Below, piece by piece: positions 1-5,033 of a stretch of 5,033 bases of DNA. The notes under the pieces are model-generated. The model worked only from the letters and a program-made list of their open reading frames with translations. It ran no database searches and was not told the DNA's origin. The position numbers and the translations under genes were made by a program. Within the stretch, counting starts at the first letter, position 1. Every line of letters begins with the position of its first letter. Source of the DNA: Planctomycetota bacterium (GTDB lineage: Bacteria > Planctomycetota > Phycisphaerae > SM23-33 > FEN-1343); NCBI GenBank assembly GCA_013203365.1, contig JABMQG010000271.1, positions 1 through 5,033 of the forward strand. The letters run 5' to 3'.

Positions 1-1416
1 AAGGAGAATCGCCGGCGAGGCAATGCAAGGTTGATGGACCAGATTCGCGGCCACGATCGCCTCCTTCCGTGCTGGGTAGTCGCCCCGCCGTCGGCCGGCG
101 AGCCGGATCCCGACCGGACCGTCTCGGCCATGAAGAATGCCGGCGTGGTTGCCGCCAGACTGTGTCCCAAGAGCCAATACCATCAGTTCAATCCTCTGAT
201 CTGCGGGCCGATCCTTGAAAAGCTCGCCGCCGCCCGCATACCCGTCATCGTCGATTTTCAGATCATCGGATGGGGCGAGACCCACGACTGGGCCGGTCTG
301 TCCGCCGTTGCGGGTGCTTTCCCGGACCTGCCTTTTATCGTTCCGGGGTGCGTGTTGAAGGCATCTGGGAACGTGCATCCTTGCTTCCACCGCCATTCGA
401 ACCTTTACCTGGACATCGGGGCCTATCAGGAGCCGGAGGCCCTGGCCGATTTCGTCGGCACGTTCGGCTCGCACCGGGCCTTGTTCGGGACGTACTACCC
501 GGCCCGCGGGGTCGAAATCGCACTGGGGTTGCTGCACGGCAGGCAACTGTGTCCGGGCGCCAGGAAGGCCATAGCCGGGGCAAACCTCTCGGCCATCTTA
601 AAGGGCAAGACGCCTGAGCCTGTCGCCCCGGGTGAACCTGCGCCAATGGCCAAACTGCCCTTGGCCGCCATCGACGTGCACGTGCACATCGACTTCGACG
701 ACGGCGAGGGCACGGAATATGGCCCTCGCCAGGCCGTTGAAGCGTTTGACGCCTGGGGGGTCCAGTGCGGCATCGCATCGCACTGGGCCGGCCTTAGCGG
801 ATACGTCCGTGAGGGAAATGAGGACATGCTCAACGCCTGTCGCAAGTTCCCAGGTCGGCTGTATGCGTGGGCCGTCTTCGACGCCAGCCAGCCGGACATA
901 AGTGCCGACTCGGCAAGGAAGATGCTTCGCGAAGATTGCTTCGTCGGATTCAAGGTGCACACCTGCATAGACGAGCGAACGTTGGCAGACGACGGCTACG
1001 ATAAAATGTTCGAAATCGCCAATGAGTTGGAGGTGCCTGTCCTGAACCACGGCAACAACGACGAGGAGTTCGCCAAGGCGCTCGAGAAGATCGCGAAGAA
1101 ATACCCTCGCGTTAATATCCTGCACGCCCATCACGGCGGCACATCCAGCCCGGACTATGCAAAAAAGCTCTCCGAGCTGCTCGAGAGGTTCCCAAACCTC
1201 TACCACGAGAGCTGCGCCTCCTTCGCCCCGCCGGACGCCATCGCCAATCTCGTCCGCGCCAGCGGTGGAAAGAGACTGTGCTACGGTACTGATTTGGGCT
1301 TCATGGACAACGACGGGCAAACCGGGAAGGTCCTGTTTGCCGATATCACGGAATCGCAAAGGGCCGACGTCCTGCGAAACAACGCCCTGCGACTCATTCG
1401 ACGGCTGCCGAGATGA
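1..1416 (+). CDS. Tandem-barrel amidohydrolase (amidohydrolase_2-like), 5' partial
   Basis: Amidohydrolase-superfamily protein carrying two related TIM-barrel halves. Residues are numbered from the TTG at 31. The C-terminal barrel (about 210-461) has the full metal-site pattern: HVH at H217/H219 ending strand 1, FKVH at 307-310, H340 in VPVLNHG, HAHH at 365-368, and D421 in YGTD. This fits the amidohydrolase_2 group, metal-dependent hydrolases and decarboxylases, probably cytoplasmic. The N-terminal half (1-190) aligns to it: GNARLMDQI matches GNEDMLNAC, and both halves end in an FGT/YGT strand and a closing 'aNaLrli'-like helix. It lacks the equivalent ligands (F76, G106 and Y155 replace H340, H367 and D421). 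The frame is open to base 1, and codons 1-30 already encode the GN-containing helix, so the true start lies upstream and roughly 50 or more residues, including the first HxH strand, are missing. The substrate is unknown. Ends at TGA 1414-1416. Confidence 0.82.
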   Translation, partial: KENRRRGNARLMDQIRGHDRLLPCWVVAPPSAGEPDPDRTVSAMKNAGVVAARLCPKSQYHQFNPLICGPILEKLAAARIPVIVDFQIIGWGETHDWAGLSAVAGAFPDLPFIVPGCVLKASGNVHPCFHRHSNLYLDIGAYQEPEALADFVGTFGSHRALFGTYYPARGVEIALGLLHGRQLCPGARKAIAGANLSAILKGKTPEPVAPGEPAPMAKLPLAAIDVHVHIDFDDGEGTEYGPRQAVEAFDAWGVQCGIASHWAGLSGYVREGNEDMLNACRKFPGRLYAWAVFDASQPDISADSARKMLREDCFVGFKVHTCIDERTLADDGYDKMFEIANELEVPVLNHGNNDEEFAKALEKIAKKYPRVNILHAHHGGTSSPDYAKKLSELLERFPNLYHESCASFAPPDAIANLVRASGGKRLCYGTDLGFMDNDGQTGKVLFADITESQRADVLRNNALRLIRRLPR

Positions 1417-1459
1417 TTTGAGACGATGGTGGAGATGGTTAACGCCGTTCAGCGATGAA

Positions 1460-1465
1460 AAGGAG
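1460..1465 (+). promoter_or_regulatory. Ribosome-binding site of the GH-A-like gene
   Basis: AAGGAG, a full Shine-Dalgarno core, lies 8 bases before the ATG at 1474. It fixes that start over later in-frame ATGs. It sits in the 57-base gap after the amidohydrolase gene, in which I see no terminator hairpin or convincing promoter. Confidence 0.8.
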
Positions 1466-1473
1466 TTTACGGC

Positions 1474-2796
1474 ATGGCTGACAGAGCAGGCATTTCGGAT
1501 CACCTGCCCGATCGACTGGCGGTCTGCATGTGGGATTACGCCTGGTACACCATGTGCCATCCGTCCGAACCCTACGGCGACCTGGAAAGGGCCTTGGACG
1601 AGGTTGCCGAGCGCGGCTTCAATGCCCTGCGACTTTGCGGGGCGGCCAACTGGGCCTTCGACCCGCAGGGCAAGCGAAGGAAAAGCATCGACGTGTGCAA
1701 CCTCAGTGGCGGAGTCGGACCGGGGAAGTTCGGGCGATACGTCCGCTGGCAGAATTCACAGGGCGGCGTCACGATCGACCCGCTGGAAAGGACCCTCAGG
1801 CTGTTCGAGGGCGCCAAGAAGCGAAACATCTTCATCGTGCTTTCCAACTGGATCTATCAGATCCAAGGCTGCTTCTCGATGGACCAGGGCGTCTGGGAGC
1901 CCCTGCAAAAAGCCGACGCCGAGCAGCGCTGGCCGCTGGTGGTGGATGCGACGTGCAGGCTCATCGCCGAGCTGCGGACAAACGGCTTGGCCGATCGGCT
2001 TGCCTATGTCGAGGTCCACAACGAGCAGGACGTGCATCTGATGGCTAAGGTCGGCGAAGAATCGGCCGGCCCCATCGCCAGGTACAACGACCACCTGGAA
2101 CGTGCCTGCGCCCGCATCCGCCGGGAGTACCCGGGTCTGCTCGTTTGCGGTGGCCATGCGGGTTATCAGTATTGGCCGGAAGAGATGACCCGCCAGGTGC
2201 AGGGCCAGGGCGTCCTGCACCAGCACGTATACGACTTCAAGGGAATCCTGCACGAGTACTACAAGCCCTTGGGATGCTCCTGGTTCCAGCAGCCTCCGCC
2301 GGACTGGCCCAACGAAGAGGCCAGGAAAGTTCTCCAGCCTGACGCCCCGGCGATTGCCGACTGGCTCCCGCCGAAAAAGCGGCTCGAGCAGATCGGACTG
2401 GGCGACGAAAAGGCCGAGGCCTCCAGGCGAATGTACTACCTGATGGACTGGCTGGCTCCGCAGCCGTTTGATTATTGGCTCTACAGCCATTATCAGGAGC
2501 ACCGCCTGGGGATGAGGCAGCGGATCCGCGAGCAGTTGGCGATGCTCGCCCGCGAGGGGAAACGCCGCCACGTGCCGGTTGCGGTGGGGGAGGGCTGGCT
2601 GAGCTATTCCCCGCTGCTGGCCGAATTCGAGGATGGGCCGGTCGGAAAGACCATCGCCGAAGAGGCGGTAGACGACGCACTGGAGTTCGACTACTGGGCC
2701 ATCGTACCCAATTCAAACAGTTCCCCGGCGCACGGGCGATGCTGGGCGGACGTCGATTGGCATAAGAAAATCACCGGCAGGATTCTGTCGGAATAA
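1474..2796 (+). CDS. Cellulase-like TIM-barrel glycoside hydrolase (clan GH-A type)
   Basis: A 440-residue protein with the layout of clan GH-A retaining glycosidases, nearest to the 'cellulase-like' group related to GH5. Visible landmarks in order: an early strand with GFNALRL (48-54); strand 3 FIVLSNW (120-126); strand 4 YVEVHNEQD (178-186), where N183-E184 is the expected Asn-Glu acid/base pair; HQHVYD (249-254), with the His/Tyr often found on strand 6; strand 7 VPVAVGEGW (367-375), where E373 is the expected nucleophile; and a late NSNSS...W strand (413-424). Both catalytic glutamates are therefore present. There is no hydrophobic signal peptide, and the N-terminus MADRAGISDHL is polar, so the enzyme is probably cytoplasmic and acts on imported oligosaccharides. 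The start is supported by AAGGAG 8 bases upstream. The next gene begins 29 bases after the TAA stop, consistent with an operon. The family call is fairly secure; the substrate is not readable. Confidence 0.8.
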   Translation: MADRAGISDHLPDRLAVCMWDYAWYTMCHPSEPYGDLERALDEVAERGFNALRLCGAANWAFDPQGKRRKSIDVCNLSGGVGPGKFGRYVRWQNSQGGVTIDPLERTLRLFEGAKKRNIFIVLSNWIYQIQGCFSMDQGVWEPLQKADAEQRWPLVVDATCRLIAELRTNGLADRLAYVEVHNEQDVHLMAKVGEESAGPIARYNDHLERACARIRREYPGLLVCGGHAGYQYWPEEMTRQVQGQGVLHQHVYDFKGILHEYYKPLGCSWFQQPPPDWPNEEARKVLQPDAPAIADWLPPKKRLEQIGLGDEKAEASRRMYYLMDWLAPQPFDYWLYSHYQEHRLGMRQRIREQLAMLAREGKRRHVPVAVGEGWLSYSPLLAEFEDGPVGKTIAEEAVDDALEFDYWAIVPNSNSSPAHGRCWADVDWHKKITGRILSE

Positions 2797-2813
2797 CCCG
2801 GAAACGACATAGA

Positions 2814-2818
2814 GGGAG
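2814..2818 (+). promoter_or_regulatory. Ribosome-binding site of propeller gene 1
   Basis: GGGAG lies 7 bases before the ATG at 2826, inside the 29-base gap. It favours this start over the in-frame ATG four codons in (2835), which would leave a longer spacing of 16 bases. Confidence 0.7.
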
Positions 2819-2825
2819 TAAAGCA

Positions 2826-4403
2826 ATGACTGAAATGACCGGCTTTGATCGGCAGCACAAGCAGTTCGTTCGCATTGATCACAAGAAGCAGCTTTTCCTG
2901 GACGACCGGATGGTCGAGGAGATCAAGAACATTCGCCGCGTGCAGCATAATCCGGTGAAATACGAGGGCAACCCGCTCCTCAAGCAGGACAAGCCCTGGG
3001 AGCGTGAAGTGTACTTTCGCACCAGCAACTACTGCGTCCAATACGACGAGGCCGAAAAGCTCTTCAAGTGCTGGTACGAAGACCTCAACCTCCAGGCCGA
3101 GCGCGAAGGCAAGGGCCAGGGCGAGTGCGGGCTGCTTTACGCGCATAGCAAGGACGGCCTGCACTGGGAAAAGCCGCTGCTGGACCTCGTGCTTTACAAA
3201 GGCCAGAAGACCAACATGTTGCTGGGCGAGGACAAGCTTCTGGACGCAGGCACACACTCGGCGACAGTGCTGTACGATCCGCTGGACAAGGACCCTGCCC
3301 GGCGGTTCAAGATGGTCTACAATGGCGCGCGAGCCGGCGCGAACGTGCCCAAGAAGCGCGAGCAGCGTCTGGGCGACAGCTTTGGCCTGTGCATCGCGTT
3401 TTCGCCCAACGGCATCGACTGGACACCCTACGCGGCCAATCCCATTCGAGAGGACTGGGGCAGTGACGTGGAGGTAATCACCTACGATTCCATCGCAAAA
3501 AAGTACGTCATCTATGGCCGGGCGGACGCGCCCTGGTATAGCCCGCATCCAAACTTCCAGCACTGGTTCCCGCCGGTTCGGCCTAATGATCCACGCGGCG
3601 AGACCTACCCGGCTCGCCTGGTCTACCACCTCCAGAGCGACGACGCCATCCACTGGACGGAACCGGTGCTGGTGTCCGCGCCCGACAAGAGCGACAACCT
3701 GGACGACCAGCACTACTGCCTGACCACCTGGCGTGTGGACGACTACTACATGGGTCTGCTTCTGGTGATCCACAACGTGCCCGATACGGTTACGCTGCAA
3801 CTGGCATGGAGCTACGACGGCGTGAACTGGATTCGCACGCAGGACCGCCCGGACGTGATCCCGCTGGGCTGCCCTGGCAGTTATGATAGCCTGATGGCCG
3901 AATGCCCCACGCCGCCCATCACCGTGGGTGACGAGCATTGGCTCTTCTACGGCGGCAGCAAGGTTCATCACGACTGGTGGGTCCCGGCACAGCCCGGCGG
4001 CGAGGACGAGGCCCCTCACGGCGTGAGCGAGGACGACAAGACGCTGGCCAACAAAACCCACCTGTGCCTGGCCAAGATCGGCGTGGACCGCTGGGTGAGC
4101 CTCTCGGCCATGGCCCGCGAAGGCTATGTGCACACGTTCCCGGTCTTCTCCACCGGCGCCAAACTCATTGTCAACGGCCGATGCGGCAAGGACGGCTACA
4201 TCAAGGCGGAGATGACCGATAACTGGAACAATGTCTGGGACGAGTTCAGTAAGGATAACTGCAACGCCTTCACCGGCGACGCGGTCGCCCACGCGTTCTC
4301 GTGGAAGGCCGGCAAAGACGTCAACCTGATCCCCGGCATTACGAAGATCAAGTTTTACCTGCGCAACGCGGAGATATTCTCGTTCCGCATCGCCGACAAG
4401 TAA
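2826..4403 (+). CDS. GH32/GH43-like five-bladed propeller protein, copy 1
   Basis: A complete 525-residue protein resembling the GH32-like proteins common in Planctomycetota and related phyla, which open with an LFLDD-type strand (here QLFLDDRMVEE, 22-32). A blade motif of the form S-x-[DN]-[GA]-x-x-W appears four times: SKDGLHW (108-114), SPNGIDW (193-199), SDDAIHW (271-277) and SYDGVNW (329-335), as expected for a beta-propeller. A fifth strand region contains MAECPTPP (357-364) then HWLFYGG (371-377); E359-C360 resembles the Glu-Cys acid/base motif of GH32, but equivalence is unproven. About residues 440-525 form a beta-rich tail (KLIVNG...KIKFYLRNAEIFSFRI), a usual C-terminal module of these proteins. 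No signal peptide is visible. Residues 383-410 are an acidic insertion-like loop. Glycosidic-bond hydrolysis is likely, but the substrate is unknown and a binding-only role is possible. It is the first of a tandem pair. Confidence 0.78.
   Translation: MTEMTGFDRQHKQFVRIDHKKQLFLDDRMVEEIKNIRRVQHNPVKYEGNPLLKQDKPWEREVYFRTSNYCVQYDEAEKLFKCWYEDLNLQAEREGKGQGECGLLYAHSKDGLHWEKPLLDLVLYKGQKTNMLLGEDKLLDAGTHSATVLYDPLDKDPARRFKMVYNGARAGANVPKKREQRLGDSFGLCIAFSPNGIDWTPYAANPIREDWGSDVEVITYDSIAKKYVIYGRADAPWYSPHPNFQHWFPPVRPNDPRGETYPARLVYHLQSDDAIHWTEPVLVSAPDKSDNLDDQHYCLTTWRVDDYYMGLLLVIHNVPDTVTLQLAWSYDGVNWIRTQDRPDVIPLGCPGSYDSLMAECPTPPITVGDEHWLFYGGSKVHHDWWVPAQPGGEDEAPHGVSEDDKTLANKTHLCLAKIGVDRWVSLSAMAREGYVHTFPVFSTGAKLIVNGRCGKDGYIKAEMTDNWNNVWDEFSKDNCNAFTGDAVAHAFSWKAGKDVNLIPGITKIKFYLRNAEIFSFRIADK
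2862..3455 (+). repeat. Tandem gene duplication, left copy
   Basis: This stretch aligns with 4442-5032. The offset is 1580 bases at the 5' end, about one gene length. Identical DNA runs include 2901-2921 (against 4481-4501) and 2950-2977 (against 4530-4557). The duplicate is known only to the window edge. Confidence 0.85.
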
Positions 4404-4404
4404 T

Positions 4405-4408
4405 GGAG
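4405..4408 (+). promoter_or_regulatory. Ribosome-binding site of propeller gene 2
   Basis: GGAG begins two bases after the TAA stop of the preceding gene and lies 9 bases before the ATG at 4418. The 14-base gap leaves no room for a separate promoter, so this gene is most likely co-transcribed with gene 3. Confidence 0.65.
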
Positions 4409-4417
4409 ACTTCTGAA

Positions 4418-5033
4418 ATGTCTTTTGACCAGACAGCAAGACAGTTTTCCCGCATCGACCATAAGAAGCAGCTTTTTCTCGACGACCGGATGGTCGAGGA
4501 GGTCCGCAACGTGCGGCGGACGCAGCATCATCCGGTGAAATACGAGGGCAACCCGCTGATCAAGCAGGACAAGCCCTGGGAGATGAGCATTTACATGCGG
4601 GCGGCCCAGGTGGTGTACGACGCCCAGGAAAAGGTTTTTAAGTGTCTCTACGAGGACCTGAACCTTGCTGCGGAGTGGGGCGGCAAAGGCCACGGCGAGG
4701 CCAGCCACCTGCTCTACGCCGTCAGCCGAGACGGCGTGACGTGGGAAAAGCCGCTCATGGATCACGTGCTGTACAAAGGCCAGAAGACCAACATTGTCGT
4801 TGCCCCGTCGCGCGCGCTGGACGCGGCCGCCCACTCGGGCACGCTGCTATACGATGTGGTCGAGCCCGACCCTGCCAAGCGATTCAAACTCATGTACAAC
4901 GGCGACAAGACCGGCGCCAACCATCCCAAACGCCGTACGCAGAGGACGTCTGGAAGTTTTGGCCTGGACCTGGCGTTCTCGCCCAACGGAATTGACTGGA
5001 CGCCCTATCCGCACAACCCGGTCGTGTCCGACT
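4418..5033 (+). CDS. GH32/GH43-like propeller protein, copy 2, 3' partial
   Basis: The open frame begins at ATG 4418 and runs to the last base without a stop (205 full codons plus one base). The protein parallels copy 1 from its QF-x-RIDHKKQLFLDDRMVEE start onward: KYEGNPL (41-47), KQDKPWE (49-55), YEDLNL (78-83), LYKGQKTN (118-125) and FSPNGIDWTPY (187-197). The first two blade motifs are present, SRDGVTW (103-109) and SPNGIDW (188-194). By hand alignment about 128 of 196 positions agree. Differences cluster at residues 56-70 (a two-residue deletion), 84-98 and 126-133, which could alter a substrate pocket while the core is kept. No signal peptide is visible. The two catalytic-region blades and the C-terminal tail lie beyond the window, so activity cannot be judged. 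If full length, it should extend about 320 more residues. Confidence 0.82.
   Translation, partial: MSFDQTARQFSRIDHKKQLFLDDRMVEEVRNVRRTQHHPVKYEGNPLIKQDKPWEMSIYMRAAQVVYDAQEKVFKCLYEDLNLAAEWGGKGHGEASHLLYAVSRDGVTWEKPLMDHVLYKGQKTNIVVAPSRALDAAAHSGTLLYDVVEPDPAKRFKLMYNGDKTGANHPKRRTQRTSGSFGLDLAFSPNGIDWTPYPHNPVVSD
4442..5033 (+). repeat. Tandem gene duplication, right copy (cut by window end)
   Basis: Partner of 2862-3455. The copies match from shortly after each start codon, while the first 8-12 codons differ. The copying therefore covers the coding region, not the ribosome-binding site. Whether further copies follow is not visible. Confidence 0.8.

Noticed and set aside
1..6. AAGGAG as a Shine-Dalgarno site for a start at 31 or 34
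   Set aside because: The spacing of 24 bases or more is too long, and these bases read as codons that continue the conserved barrel upstream.
1417..1473. Possible promoter or terminator between genes 1 and 2
   Set aside because: I found no GC-rich hairpin followed by T-run and no convincing -35/-10 pair. The GTTAAC palindrome is too short to mean much. The gap only holds the ribosome-binding site.
598..1560. A 320-residue - strand open frame
   Set aside because: It is antisense to the well-supported amidohydrolase barrel, spans a gene boundary and shows no recognisable domain.
1157..2041. A 294-residue + strand open frame bridging genes 1 and 2
   Set aside because: It is out of frame with both real genes, is rich in Ser/Arg/Thr/Pro and lacks family motifs. 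It is a reading-frame shadow.
1756..2571. A 271-residue - strand open frame
   Set aside because: It lies wholly inside the GH-A-like gene in antisense, with no recognisable motif.
2691..4439. A 582-residue open frame on the - strand
   Set aside because: It covers the propeller gene almost exactly in antisense. The + strand frame has clear family motifs, a ribosome-binding site and proper spacing, while this one has only low-complexity Val/Ala/Leu-rich sequence typical of antisense frames in GC-rich DNA.
4355..4834. A - strand frame whose protein resembles part of the 2691-4439 antisense frame, seeming to be a conserved antisense gene pair
   Set aside because: The resemblance follows automatically from the sense genes being tandem duplicates. 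It is not independent evidence of coding.

Overview
The window holds four co-directional, closely spaced genes on the + strand. They fill nearly all of it, and the longest gap is 57 bases. The first gene is cut by the left edge and the last by the right edge. The DNA is GC-rich by eye, with GC-rich third codon positions. Translation starts are ATG with Shine-Dalgarno-like sites, so this is bacterial. The protein families suggest a carbohydrate-degrading bacterium of the Planctomycetota / Lentisphaerota / Verrucomicrobiota group: a GH32/43-like propeller protein opening with an 'LFLDD' motif and ending in an LRNAE..SFRI tail, a cellulase-like TIM barrel, and an amidohydrolase_2 protein. This taxonomic guess is inference from family resemblance; there is no rRNA or other marker.

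Layout: (1) 1-1416, the 3' part of a protein made of two amidohydrolase (amidohydrolase_2-like) TIM barrels in tandem. The C-terminal barrel keeps a full metal-binding set. The N-terminal barrel has lost every metal-ligand position visible here. (2) 1474-2796, a clan GH-A / cellulase-like glycosidase with recognisable acid/base and nucleophile glutamates and no signal peptide. (3) 2826-4403, a five-bladed-propeller protein resembling GH32/GH43-type families, with a C-terminal beta-rich tail. (4) 4418-5033, the first 205 codons of a paralogue of gene 3 that runs off the window. Genes 3 and 4 are a tandem whole-gene duplication, about 65% identical in protein over the shared part by hand alignment, with an offset of about 1580 bases at the 5' end.

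Gaps between the genes are 57, 29 and 14 bases, and genes 2-4 each have their own ribosome-binding site, so this is most likely one operon. No export signals are visible on the complete proteins. The simplest reading is a cytoplasmic module that finishes the breakdown of an imported carbohydrate or glycoconjugate: one GH-A-type hydrolase, two related propeller proteins for glycosidic bonds, and an amidohydrolase-superfamily enzyme for a hydrolytic or decarboxylation step. The substrate cannot be read from the sequence. I saw no RNA gene, mobile element, CRISPR array, clear promoter or terminator.
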